Below are positions 24,916 to 34,016 of a stretch of DNA of 64,000 nt, piece after piece. Source of the DNA: CAZWSX01 sp964636985 (GTDB taxonomy: Bacteria > Planctomycetota > Planctomycetia > Pirellulales > Pirellulaceae); assembly GCA_964636985.1 (NCBI GenBank), contig CAZWSX010000010.1, positions 124,001 through 188,000 on the forward strand, given 5' to 3'. Each line of letters starts with the position of its first letter. Position 1 is the first letter of the stretch. The translations under genes were made by a program, and so were the position numbers. A model generated the notes under the pieces. The model ran no database searches, was not told the DNA's origin, and saw only the letters and a program-made list of their open reading frames with translations.

Positions 24916-27900
24916 TTGAAAGCGGGCAAGAAATTGCACTGGATTGGAGCGGCGCTCGCATGGACGCTCTGCTCCTCGGCGACAGCAGTTGTTGTCGCCG
25001 GTGACGGGCCAATGTGGCTCGTCGCTCGCGCCGCCGCCGGGCAAGCAGGCGACGCGAAAAAACAATATGCCGAACTGCTCAAGCAAGGTCGCGCGGCAAT
25101 GATGTCGGGCGACCTGGCCAAGGCGGATCAGCTTTGCACCAAGGCGGAAGGCCTTGGCGTGAAGTTGAACATCATCGAGGCACGAGTCAGCGACTCGTCC
25201 GAGAAACTCCGCAAAGACCTGGCTAAAGCCAAGGTGGTGATGGAATCTCTCGGCGGCACCGATGGCGGCGTCGTCGATCGGATGACCGATACCGCCAAGG
25301 CCAAAGCGAAAGCCGCCTTGGCACAAGGCAAAGAGGCATTGGCCGGAGCCGACATCGCGGAAGCTGTTTCGTGCTGGCAACGGGCGCGAGCCTGCGGCGC
25401 GACCTTCGAAGCCGGCGAATACTCGCCCGATTCGTTGGCTAGCGACCTGGAAGCGGCTGGCGTCAACGTAAGCAAGCTGGCAAAAGGTGTGGCCAAGTCG
25501 CCATTCGCTTTGTCGCCTGCCGAAATCCCCGGCGATCCCAATGTGGATCGGTTGCTGGGCGATGCCAAGTCGGCACAAGAACTGGGCGAAGCGTTCGGCG
25601 ATACCTCGCCAGCCGCGCGCACCGATCGAGATCCAGCCGTCCAAAAGGCTTCTGGTTCGTCGGCTAAGTCGCTCAAGGCCGAAGCCCAAAAGCTGTTGGC
25701 ACAAGCCCGCCTGCAGGCTGACCGCGGCAACCTGGAAGGGGCGCTCGCGCTGGCTCAACAAGCCGATGATATGAACCTGCCTGACAGCGCCTTCGGCCCA
25801 ACCGAGCGCCGTCCGTTCGAAATCGTGAGCTCGATTCGTTTGGCACTCTCGCGCCGCGAAGGCAACGTTCGCCGCGCTAGTGGCACCGAAGACTCGAAGA
25901 ACAGTGTTTCTCCGAGCCTGTACGACCCCGACTCCGACTCGACGCAGGTGAAGCCGGTCCGCGCCGACGAGCCCTTCCAAGACGATCCGATCGAAACGTC
26001 GTCGGTCGCCTTGAAGCTGATTCGCGACGGCGAAGCCGCTTTAACCGCGGGCGACCGTGAGACCGCGATCGAAAAGTTCACGCAAGCCTGGCGTCGCGAG
26101 GGAGAGCTTGATGCCCGCACTCGCCAAGTCGTCAAGGACAAGCTGACCTACCTGCGGGCCTCGGCCGCTCCGCGACAAGGCGTTCAAGGCGCCAGCGACA
26201 CCTCGATCGAGAATGTCGACGCCGCCAAGAAAGTGGCCTACGAAAAGATGGTCCGCGAAGTCGCCGCCGAACGGATGGCGGCCGAAAAGCTGGCCAACGA
26301 AAATCCCCGCGCCGCCTTGGCTCAACTCAAGAAGTTGCGGGAACGCGTGGAGCAAGCCGACCTCGACGGCCCCGGCAAGCGTCACCTGTTGACGATCGTC
26401 GACCGCAGCTCGAATGAGTTGGAAGCCTACATCAAACGCTTCGCGCACGACCTCAAACTCCGCGAAGACAACCAAAGGGTAGAAGCCGAGCTCGAGCGCG
26501 ATCGCGCCACGAAGCTCGAAACGCAGCAAAAGATCGCCGAACTGACCGACAAGTTCAATCAGCTAGTGGAAGAAGAGCGTTATCCGGAAGCCCAGGTCAT
26601 CGCCAAGCAAGTTGGCGAACTGGCTCCTGGAACGTCGATCGCCAGCCAGCTGAAGTGGAAAGGCGACTTCCTGATGAGCAAGTGGCGCGATGACGATATC
26701 AGCGCCAAGAAGGAACGCAACTACGCGATCGCGATGGGCAACGTTGACGAATCGTCGACCCCGTTCGATGACAACAACCCGATCCTGTACAACCCCACTC
26801 GCTGGCAGCACGTTTCGGCCATGCGGAAGAAGGGCGACGAGGATCGCCGCCAGTCGGAATCCGAGAAGCAAATCGAACGCGCTTTGCTCGAGAAGATCGA
26901 TGCCAACTTCGAGAATCGTCCGTTGAGCCAGGTGCTCGACTACATCGGCAGCGTGGCAGGGGTGAACGTTTATGTCGACGAAGTAGCCCTTCGCGGCGAA
27001 GCCGTTACCTCGGACTATCCCGTCACCTTGAAGCTCAATCAACCGATTGCGCTCAAATCGTTCCTGAACCTGATCCTCTCGCCGCTGCGATTGACGTACG
27101 TCGTGGAAAACGACGTCCTCAAGATCACCAGCGAAGCGGGCAAGGGCTCGTCGGCCTACACCCGCACGTACTACGTCGCGGACCTGGTGATGCCGATTCC
27201 GAACTTCAATCCCAGCTACAACATGGGATTGCCGGCTGCCCTGCGTGACAGCCTGAACACCGCCAACTTCAATCGAGGCTTGGCCAACGCCGGTGGTGCC
27301 ATGACCATCAAGGCCGAAGACCTGGCTCCGCAGTTGGGCACCACGCCGCTGCAAGCCGCTTCGCAAGCGCGAAGCAGCTCGATTATGGCTCAGATGTCGA
27401 TGAACGACCGGCTGCAAAACCTGCAATCGGTGGTCGACAGCCGACCTTCGGCTGGCGTGGGCGGGTATGGTCCAGGTGGCGCGGGTGGCGGCGTCCAAGC
27501 CGACTTCGACACCCTGATGAACCTGGTGCAAGAAACCATCTCGCCCGACTCGTGGGAAGAAGCCGGCGGACCGGGACGCATTTCGCCGTTCCCCTTGAAC
27601 CTGAGCTTGATCGTGAGCCAAACGCAGGAAGTCCACCAACAACTGGCTGACCTCCTCGCCCAATTGCGACGCTTGCAAGACTTGCAAGTGACCATCGAAG
27701 TTCGCTTTATCACCCTCAACGACAACTTCTTCGAGCGGGTGGGCATCGACTTCGACTTCAGCATTGGAACCGATACGCCGTACAGCCGTGCCACCAGCGG
27801 TGCCACGACGAACATCCCGAACTTCCTGTCGGTGCCCAATCCTAGCGATAGCATCCCCAGGTCGACCGTGATTGGTTTGCAAAACACAGGTGGCGGCGAC

Positions 27901-28707
27901 GCCGTGCCCACCACGGACTTGAATATTCCGTTCACGCAAAACACGTTTGCGGCGGCGGTACCTCAGTTCGGCGGTTTCCAACCGGCGAATGCGGCCAACT
28001 TTGGCTTTGCCTTGCTTAGCGACATCGAAGTCTTCTTCCTGTTGCAAGCTTCGGCAGGCGACACGCGGACCAACGTGCTGCAAGCTCCGAAGGTGACTTT
28101 GTACAACGGTCAGCAAGCGTTCGTGAACGACACGGCCGCCCGGCCGTTCATCACGCAGATCATTCCCGTGGTCGGCGACTTTGCCGCCGCCCACCAGCCT
28201 GTTGTGACGGTGCTGAACGAAGGTACCACGCTGAGCGTGCAAGCCGTTGTTTCGCCCGACCGCAAGTATGTCCGGTTGACCCTGGTACCGATGTTCAGCA
28301 AGATCGGCAACGTGGAAACGTTCACGTTCGCCGGCAGCACGACCGCGAACTCGGGTACGGTTAAGGTCGACCCCACCGATCCGAAGAAGACGGTTACCGA
28401 TGGCGCGACGATCAACTCGACGGGCACGACGGTTCAATTGCCGACGTTCCTCAGCACGAGCGTATCGACCACGGTGAGCGTGCCCGACGGCGGCACGGTC
28501 CTCCTCGGCGGTATCAAGCGATTGAGCGAAGGCCGCAACGAATTCGGTATCCCGATGTTGCAGCACATTCCGTACATCAGCCGCTTGTTCCGCAACACGG
28601 CGATCGGTCGTACGACGCAAAGCTTGATGATGATGGTAACGCCACGCATTATCATTCAGGAAGAAGAAGAAGAAAACCTTGGCTTGCGTGCTACTAGCAC
28701 GAACTAG
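24916..28707 (+). CDS. Very large secretin (type II/III secretion outer-membrane pore family)
   Basis: A 1263-residue protein starting at TTG 24916 with a strong AAGGAG at 24904-24909. A signal peptide is followed by a long N-terminal region of TPR-like and coiled-coil helices (about 40-640). Then comes a secretin N/STN-like domain (about 660-760, NFENRPLSQVLDYIGSVAGV) and the C-terminal secretin domain (about 900-1250) with VPDGGTVLLGGI near 1190 and QSLMMMVTPRII at the end. It should form an outer-membrane channel. Ordinary GspD/PilQ are about half to two-thirds this length. No other secretion genes are adjacent, and a terminator follows directly. Confidence 0.9.
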   Translation: MKAGKKLHWIGAALAWTLCSSATAVVVAGDGPMWLVARAAAGQAGDAKKQYAELLKQGRAAMMSGDLAKADQLCTKAEGLGVKLNIIEARVSDSSEKLRKDLAKAKVVMESLGGTDGGVVDRMTDTAKAKAKAALAQGKEALAGADIAEAVSCWQRARACGATFEAGEYSPDSLASDLEAAGVNVSKLAKGVAKSPFALSPAEIPGDPNVDRLLGDAKSAQELGEAFGDTSPAARTDRDPAVQKASGSSAKSLKAEAQKLLAQARLQADRGNLEGALALAQQADDMNLPDSAFGPTERRPFEIVSSIRLALSRREGNVRRASGTEDSKNSVSPSLYDPDSDSTQVKPVRADEPFQDDPIETSSVALKLIRDGEAALTAGDRETAIEKFTQAWRREGELDARTRQVVKDKLTYLRASAAPRQGVQGASDTSIENVDAAKKVAYEKMVREVAAERMAAEKLANENPRAALAQLKKLRERVEQADLDGPGKRHLLTIVDRSSNELEAYIKRFAHDLKLREDNQRVEAELERDRATKLETQQKIAELTDKFNQLVEEERYPEAQVIAKQVGELAPGTSIASQLKWKGDFLMSKWRDDDISAKKERNYAIAMGNVDESSTPFDDNNPILYNPTRWQHVSAMRKKGDEDRRQSESEKQIERALLEKIDANFENRPLSQVLDYIGSVAGVNVYVDEVALRGEAVTSDYPVTLKLNQPIALKSFLNLILSPLRLTYVVENDVLKITSEAGKGSSAYTRTYYVADLVMPIPNFNPSYNMGLPAALRDSLNTANFNRGLANAGGAMTIKAEDLAPQLGTTPLQAASQARSSSIMAQMSMNDRLQNLQSVVDSRPSAGVGGYGPGGAGGGVQADFDTLMNLVQETISPDSWEEAGGPGRISPFPLNLSLIVSQTQEVHQQLADLLAQLRRLQDLQVTIEVRFITLNDNFFERVGIDFDFSIGTDTPYSRATSGATTNIPNFLSVPNPSDSIPRSTVIGLQNTGGGDAVPTTDLNIPFTQNTFAAAVPQFGGFQPANAANFGFALLSDIEVFFLLQASAGDTRTNVLQAPKVTLYNGQQAFVNDTAARPFITQIIPVVGDFAAAHQPVVTVLNEGTTLSVQAVVSPDRKYVRLTLVPMFSKIGNVETFTFAGSTTANSGTVKVDPTDPKKTVTDGATINSTGTTVQLPTFLSTSVSTTVSVPDGGTVLLGGIKRLSEGRNEFGIPMLQHIPYISRLFRNTAIGRTTQSLMMMVTPRIIIQEEEEENLGLRATSTN

Positions 28708-28736
28708 CCGACGCGGATCGAAAACGCGGAATTCAT

Positions 28737-28783
28737 CGCCGACGGTGTCGGAGCGAACGCTCCGGCACCGTTCGGCGTTTCTT
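28737..28783 (+). terminator. Rho-independent terminator of the secretin gene
   Basis: A long, nearly perfect stem of about 19 bp starts CGCCGACGGTGTCGGAGCG, has loop AA, and returns to GGCG at 28777 with one bulge and one wobble. It is followed by TTTCTT. It starts 30 bases after the secretin stop. Confidence 0.85.
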
Positions 28784-28936
28784 GGCCGCTGCTGGCGCGC
28801 AAGTCGGTTCGCCGCAAACCCGAGGCGCCAAATCCAAAGTGCGAAAAACTACTCTGGACGCGGCCGCGCCGATTGCCGATATCTGAATCGCGTCTGGTTA
28901 TGCCGTGATCTTTGCCGCAACTTTTGCGAGGCACCT

Positions 28937-29434
28937 ATGCAACGTCGCCAATTCTTAGGTGGCCTGGCCGGGCTTGCTTCGTGCGTCAGCGTCGGTTGCG
29001 GGACGATGCTCCACCGCGACCGCATCGGTGCGCCGCGCACGAACCACATCGACTGGAAGGTCGCCGCGCTCGACGGCTTAGGGCTGCTGCTTTTCTTCGT
29101 GCCAGGCGTGATCGCGTTTGTGGTCGACTTCCAAACCGGGGCCATCTATCTGCCGCCGGACGAAGTGGCAAGCGCCAAACCTGTTGTTCCACCGAGCGAG
29201 GAGCCGCTTCGGCAGATTTCGCTCTCCCGCGAGGAACTTTCGCGAGAGGGGATCGAATCACTCGTCGCTCGGGAAACAGGCCGAGAGATTGCCCTGAGCG
29301 ATGAAACAGCACGCGTCAGCTCGCTAGCGACTCTCGACGACTACCGCGATCAACGCCGGCGGCACGAAGAAGACCGAACCTTTGGCAGCGGTTTACGGGC
29401 CTTCTTCGGCAGGTTCACGCGCAACGGTTCTTAG
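28937..29434 (+). CDS. Lipoprotein with twin-arginine start, unknown function
   Basis: A 165-residue protein. The N-terminus MQRRQFLGGLAGLASCVSVGC combines a twin-arginine-like RRQFL with a lipobox (Cys21). A membrane-type segment follows (DGLGLLLFFVPGVIAFVVDF), then a polar, helical C-terminal half (LSREELSREGIESLVARETGR). I do not recognise the family. It sits between the secretin terminator and a convergent amidohydrolase gene, with whose stop it overlaps by 4 bases. A role with the secretin is possible but the terminator argues for separate transcription. Confidence 0.72.
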   Translation: MQRRQFLGGLAGLASCVSVGCGTMLHRDRIGAPRTNHIDWKVAALDGLGLLLFFVPGVIAFVVDFQTGAIYLPPDEVASAKPVVPPSEEPLRQISLSREELSREGIESLVARETGREIALSDETARVSSLATLDDYRDQRRRHEEDRTFGSGLRAFFGRFTRNGS

Positions 29435-30378
29435 AAGTAGACCTTGAGCGCCGTCTCGCGCAGAAGTTGCTTCTTGTCGCCTGCGGAGAGGCCGCCGATA
29501 CGATCTTTGATGAGATCGATCGAACTCTTGTAGCTGTTGTCTCCTTGCAGCTGGTAAGGGGCATCGCTGGCCCACAGGCACCGTTCCACGCCGTAGGCGT
29601 CGATGGTTTGCTTGATCATCGGAATCAATTCATCGTGCGGCTGCTTCTTGTAGCCTAACGCGTAAAACGCGCTCAGCTTGCAATAGACCTTTTTGTGTTT
29701 GGCCAGCGCCAGGTAGGAATCGAGGTCCCCTTTTTTGGGCGGTCCGTCCATTCCGAGGCGGCCGAAGTGATCGATCACGACCGTTGTCTCGGGAAACTTG
29801 GCGCACATCCGATCGATGGCCGCCAGGTCTTCGGGGTTAATGAGCGTCGAAAGGACTTGCCCGGTGGTGGCCGCTGTTTTCCACATCAGGTCCGCGCCGG
29901 GGCCATCCAGCCACGCATCTTTGCCACGGATCAGCGAGGTGATGCGAAAGGCGCGAACGCCTTGTTCTTTCAGCTCACGCATCCGAGCATCGACGTGGGG
30001 CTTGGTTTCGTCGACCATCGCCGTGACAGCAAAGCGACCGGGATGCTGCTTGTAGGCGTTGATCAAGTACGAGTTGTCCCACCCGTGGTAAATGTGGTGC
30101 TGGATCAGAACGACGCGTCCCACTCCGACGGCTTGCGCTGCCTTGAGGACTTCCTCGTCGGTGAAACTGGGCGGTGATAGATCCTTCTCGGTTTGGCCAT
30201 TTGCCAAAGGCCATGTCTTTACATCGGGCGACCAGATATGCGAATGGCCATCGACGTAGGCTGCTTTCCAATCGAACGCATCCTCTGCTGCCGTCGCTTG
30301 CGGCAAATGGGACGCAGCCATCGCTCCCGTGACGGCAAGAGTTCCAAGCTTCAAGGCTTCGCGGCGAGTTGGTTTCAT
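29431..30378 (-). CDS. Tat-exported amidohydrolase (amidohydrolase 2 family)
   Basis: A 315-residue protein. The start MKPTRREALKLGTLAVTGAMAAS is a twin-arginine type signal. The TIM barrel begins YVDGHSHIWSPD with metal ligands His45 and His47, continues with VVIDHFGRLG (His) and ends at LWASDAPYQ (Asp). This fits metal-dependent hydrolases of the 2-pyrone-4,6-dicarboxylate lactonase/fuconolactonase kind. It probably hydrolyses a lactone or decarboxylates an acid in the periplasm. The substrate is unknown. It is convergent with the lipoprotein gene. Confidence 0.85.
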   Translation of the reverse strand: MKPTRREALKLGTLAVTGAMAASHLPQATAAEDAFDWKAAYVDGHSHIWSPDVKTWPLANGQTEKDLSPPSFTDEEVLKAAQAVGVGRVVLIQHHIYHGWDNSYLINAYKQHPGRFAVTAMVDETKPHVDARMRELKEQGVRAFRITSLIRGKDAWLDGPGADLMWKTAATTGQVLSTLINPEDLAAIDRMCAKFPETTVVIDHFGRLGMDGPPKKGDLDSYLALAKHKKVYCKLSAFYALGYKKQPHDELIPMIKQTIDAYGVERCLWASDAPYQLQGDNSYKSSIDLIKDRIGGLSAGDKKQLLRETALKVYF

Positions 30379-30435
30379 GGCGGGCTCTCTTCACTAAGGT
30401 GGGATAACGTGTCCAACAAGAGGTAGTGTTTTCAA

Positions 30436-31482
30436 TTACGACTGTGGCTTGTCGCCGGGAGCCTGACGCATCGCTTCGGCCTGCAGCCGTTTCAGGAGGG
30501 TTCGCAAATCGTCCGGCAACCCCGAGATAAACTGTAATCGCTCGCCGGTCGCTGGGTGAATCAATCCGAGTTCCACGGCGTGCAAGGCCTGGCGCGGAGC
30601 GCGGCTGTCGTCGACCAGCGGCTTGCCACCGATCGCGTGCGTGTAGGTCTTTTCACCGCACAGCATGTGTCCTAGTTCGGAAAGGTGAATGCGGATCTGG
30701 TGGGTGCGGCCTGTTTCCAGCCGGCACTCGATCACGGAATAGGGGCCGAGCTTTTCGATGGGCCGCACGTGCGTGACAGCGTGCTGCGATTCCTCGCTTC
30801 GCGGGCTACCCGCGGGCAAGCTACCGCGCAGGCCATCGCCGCGATCCCGCACAAGGTCGCTTTCGATGGTCCGCTCGCCCGGATGGCCATGCACGATCCC
30901 CACATAGCGGCGGGTGACGGTGTGCTTGCGGAATTGCTGCACCAAGCCCAACTCCGCCTCGCGGGTGCGAGCGAAAACCATCAGGCCGCTTGTATCGCGA
31001 TCGAGCCGGTGTACGGCGAACACGGGTTCCGAAGGGGTCGAGTCATCGCGGCGCTTGTGCGAAGGGGCGCCGCGCGGCTGTTTTGGGACGCGCCGTTCTT
31101 CGGCCAGGAGAGTCGCGATCCATTCGTCGAGCGTCGGCTGCAGTTGCTTCCGCCGGGCGGGCCATGTTTTCTCTTCCGGATGGCGTTCGGTCGTGACGCC
31201 AGCGGGTTTATCGACGACCACCACGTGGCGATCGACATGCACCAGCTTGATATCGCGGGCAGTGATCGGTCGCGAACCGGCTGCCTCGGTTACTTTGACG
31301 ACGTCGCCGGCCGTCAAGCGGCGGCCTTCATCGACGCACAGGTTTCCGTTGACTTGGACCCGGCGACCCGCGATCAACCGTTTGACGCTATTCCAGCTTT
31401 CGGCAGGAGCCGTTTGCTTGATGGCTTGCGCGACGCTGCTGCCTGCCTGAGCATCGGAAATATGGATGGTCAATGCCAGCAT
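30436..31482 (-). CDS. RluA-family RNA pseudouridine synthase
   Basis: About 348 residues. The N-terminal S4 RNA-binding domain (SWNSVKRLIAGRRVQVNGNL) is followed by the synthase core with the catalytic Asp of HRLDRDTSG (about 162) and the RTHQIRIHL and FARTREAELGLVQQF segments. It isomerises specific uridines in rRNA or tRNA; which site cannot be told. Starting at ATG 31482 puts the S4 domain at the N-terminus. A TTG 48 bases further upstream would create a false signal-peptide-like start. Insert QPRGAPSHKRRDD around residue 140 is basic. Confidence 0.87.
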   Translation of the reverse strand: MLALTIHISDAQAGSSVAQAIKQTAPAESWNSVKRLIAGRRVQVNGNLCVDEGRRLTAGDVVKVTEAAGSRPITARDIKLVHVDRHVVVVDKPAGVTTERHPEEKTWPARRKQLQPTLDEWIATLLAEERRVPKQPRGAPSHKRRDDSTPSEPVFAVHRLDRDTSGLMVFARTREAELGLVQQFRKHTVTRRYVGIVHGHPGERTIESDLVRDRGDGLRGSLPAGSPRSEESQHAVTHVRPIEKLGPYSVIECRLETGRTHQIRIHLSELGHMLCGEKTYTHAIGGKPLVDDSRAPRQALHAVELGLIHPATGERLQFISGLPDDLRTLLKRLQAEAMRQAPGDKPQS

Positions 31483-31612
31483 TGCCAAAACGGCGGGGAT
31501 TAAAGGGAGAATTGGCCTATAGCGAGTCAACCCGCTAGGATACGTTGTCCCCTACGGCAACGCGAGCGGTTTGAACTTTCCGCCCGGTTTGTTCTGCCGA
31601 TTTCATTCCGTT

Positions 31613-33052
31613 ATGCAAAACGATCGTGTGAGTCCATCCTCGCCACTATCCGCAAGTGACACGTCGTCGACAGGCAAGGCTTCGACAAAGTCGACGGACG
31701 ACGCATCACCGGCGAAGCGCGCACTGGCGGAAACAGATCCCTACCAGACGCCCCGCAATCCTGACGGTTTGCCGCCCATCCCGCGGGAGAAATTTATTCC
31801 GCTGCGAAAGGCGGACCTGAAGCTGCTCGTGTTGGATGCGGCCTGGGTATCGCCGGAAGATCGGCCGTTGGTGGCGCAGATTGCGGCTTCGCTCGATGCC
31901 GTGATCCACGCACAGATGCTGGACGACATCGAGCGGATCAAGGACGTTTACACGCCGTTCGACCCCGATGGCGACACGTCGCTGAAGCGAGGACTTGACG
32001 CCAAAGCCCGCAGTGCCGAGTCGACGAAATTTTTCAGTCAGCTTGCGCACTTGGTCGCGAAAGCAAACTACCAGCGGTTGCCGCTCACGGAACTGATGTC
32101 GGCGCTCGATCGAGGGACGCCTTGGAGTTTCAACCTGGAGGTTGATTTTCAGATTTTCGAGCGATTGGAGATTTACGCCCGCGGCGAAAAGATCATCAAG
32201 CGGAAGGCCCGGAGTGCGTGGCCGCCGTTTCGGGAAACGATGATCGAAATCCCGTCGTATCAGCGGCTGATCCTGGCATTCAAGCTGCGCGAGAACAAGA
32301 AGAACCTGGCGCCGCAAGTTGATGTGAACACGATCCACCTCAAGATCTTCAAGAACATCCCCAAGGCCGACTTGGAGATGCTTTTGCCCGGCACGCAAGT
32401 TCGGATGTCGTGGTTCGATCAGACCAAGATCATTCTGCCGACGGTGAGCGGAGTGGCGCTCTTGCTCTGGAAGTTGATCATGGGAATCCTGTTCGTCGCC
32501 TATGTTGGCGTCGCAGGGTTGCTCACGTTGTTGGGATTGGCGGGCGGCTTCATCGGTTACGGGATTCGGTCGTTCTACGGATACATGAACACCCGCGACC
32601 GGTATCACCTCAACCTGACGCGGAACCTGTACTACCAAAACCTCGACAGCAACGCCGGCGTTTTTTTTCGGTTGCTGGACGAAGCGCAGGAACAAGAGTT
32701 CCGCGAGGCTTTGATCGGCTATCTGGTGCTTCGCGAACACGGCGGCGAAAGCGGGATGTCGGTTGATGAGATCGACGCCAAGGCGGAGGAGTTCATTCAG
32801 AAACAGACTCAGCAGCAAGTCGATTTCGAAATTGGCGACGCGGTGAACAAACTGAGCGACTGGGGACTAGCCCATCCGATGCCGGAAGGGAAATGGAAGG
32901 CGGTGACCCCGGCCGACGCGATCGATATTCTTCGCGAGCGTTGGTCGCGAATTTGTCCCGTAGCTCACGAGGACGAAGAACCGCAACGCCCTGTCTTTTT
33001 GCTACGCGACGACGACCTCGAACAAGAGGACGATTGGGACATTGTGATGTAG
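31613..33052 (+). CDS. DUF3754 (TMEM143-like) membrane protein
   Basis: About 479 residues. A disordered Ser/Thr-rich N-terminus (to about 60) leads to a conserved soluble region with IPSYQRLILAFKLRENKKNLA and IFKNIPKADLEMLLPGTQVRMSWFDQTKI, hallmarks of DUF3754. Two membrane segments lie near residues 285-330 (SGVALLLWKLIMGILFVAYVG, GLLTLLGLAGGFIGYGI). The acidic C-terminus ends in EQEDDWDIVM. The family is shared with mitochondrial TMEM143; its function is not known. ATG 31613 is preferred over an upstream TTG. Divergent from the pseudouridine synthase gene. Confidence 0.83.
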   Translation: MQNDRVSPSSPLSASDTSSTGKASTKSTDDASPAKRALAETDPYQTPRNPDGLPPIPREKFIPLRKADLKLLVLDAAWVSPEDRPLVAQIAASLDAVIHAQMLDDIERIKDVYTPFDPDGDTSLKRGLDAKARSAESTKFFSQLAHLVAKANYQRLPLTELMSALDRGTPWSFNLEVDFQIFERLEIYARGEKIIKRKARSAWPPFRETMIEIPSYQRLILAFKLRENKKNLAPQVDVNTIHLKIFKNIPKADLEMLLPGTQVRMSWFDQTKIILPTVSGVALLLWKLIMGILFVAYVGVAGLLTLLGLAGGFIGYGIRSFYGYMNTRDRYHLNLTRNLYYQNLDSNAGVFFRLLDEAQEQEFREALIGYLVLREHGGESGMSVDEIDAKAEEFIQKQTQQQVDFEIGDAVNKLSDWGLAHPMPEGKWKAVTPADAIDILRERWSRICPVAHEDEEPQRPVFLLRDDDLEQEDDWDIVM

Positions 33053-33063
33053 CGCCCGCGGCA

Positions 33064-33714
33064 CTATTCGCTGTTTGAAGGTTCGTGCTGCGATTCGAGG
33101 AATTGCGCCATCAGGTGCGAACGGCTGTGGACGCCCAGGTGTTCGTAGATCGCCTGGATGTGGTTGTGGACGGTGCGGGGACTCAATTTAAGTTGCGACG
33201 CGATTTCCTTTTCCGAAAGTCCGCGAACCAACCAGTGGAACACGCGCGACTGTGCTTCGGTGAGCGTTTTCGCGCGATCCATCAAACTTGCCGCCGGGGA
33301 CATGATCTGCGTGGTCGCCCCGTTGTTATGGGCCTCGTGCGCTGCGGTCGCAACGCCCTTTCGGAGCGTATTGCGGCGCGTTGTTTTGTCATCCTCCTCT
33401 TGTTCCTCGTAGCCGACCACGAGAGCCATTTCTCCAAAGCGGACCTCCTGCCCTACCCGGAGCATCGACGTCGCCACGAGTCGGCCATCGACGAAGGTGC
33501 CGTTGCTGCTCCCCAGGTCGCGGATGACCAACTGAGTTCGCGTTAGCGTCAACTCCGCGTGTCGGCGTGAAACGCTGGGATGGTTCAAACAGAGATGCGA
33601 CTCGCGCGAGCGCCCCACCGAACTCGTGGTTTGGTCCAAGAAGAAAACAAACGCGTCGTCGCGCGGTGCCAAAGGAGACCGACCACGCGATCGCAGATAC
33701 CAACGGATACTCAT
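33064..33714 (-). CDS. FHA-domain / LuxR-type HTH regulator
   Basis: About 216 residues. The FHA domain (about 25-100) has GRSRESHLCLNHPSVSRRHAEL and DLGSSNGTFVDG, so it should bind a phosphothreonine peptide. After an acidic linker, a LuxR/GerE helix-turn-helix (about 150-205) reads LTEAQSRVFHWLVRGLSEKEIASQLKLSPRTVHNHIQ. It is probably a transcription factor controlled by a Ser/Thr kinase, of which planctomycetes have many, with no receiver domain. Start ATG 33714 follows GGGGGG. Its stop is 11 bases from that of the convergent DUF3754 gene. Confidence 0.88.
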   Translation of the reverse strand: MSIRWYLRSRGRSPLAPRDDAFVFFLDQTTSSVGRSRESHLCLNHPSVSRRHAELTLTRTQLVIRDLGSSNGTFVDGRLVATSMLRVGQEVRFGEMALVVGYEEQEEDDKTTRRNTLRKGVATAAHEAHNNGATTQIMSPAASLMDRAKTLTEAQSRVFHWLVRGLSEKEIASQLKLSPRTVHNHIQAIYEHLGVHSRSHLMAQFLESQHEPSNSE

Positions 33715-34016
33715 TGCCAATACCCCCCGGATCAGACTCCAACTCGTTTCGCCGATTATGACCGATCGCAATCGCCTGCGGATTAGTCCTTTTGGACTAT
33801 GGCAGCGAGGAAATTGAATGCGTGAAGAATCGTCGAGGGTTTCTGAAAAGATAATGTATTAGACAATAGCGGGACCGAATCCGTTCGCCACGCGGCGTCT
33901 TCACGCCGTTATCGAATTCCGACGACCGCAGTCCGTTATCCACCTATGGGTGGTAAGCATGCACCTCTTCCGCGACAATTCGAGCGACGTACCCGAATCT
34001 TTTTCATCCTGCTCGC
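33715..34016. other. Divergent intergenic region with a short hairpin
   Basis: 302 bases between the FHA-LuxR gene and the MBL hydrolase gene. It contains CGGCGT-CTTC-ACGCCG at 33893-33908, a 6-bp stem with a tight loop, and an AT-rich stretch (GATAATGTATTAGACAATAG around 33850) that could hold a promoter. No gene is seen. Confidence 0.45.

Noticed and set aside
24475..25000. Overlapping frames on both strands before the secretin
   Set aside because: They contradict each other, have no ribosome sites or motifs, and run into the secretin in other frames.
31483..31530. Upstream TTG start of the pseudouridine synthase giving a signal-like N-terminus
   Set aside because: The S4 domain begins right after ATG 31482, and a signal peptide makes no sense for an rRNA or tRNA enzyme.
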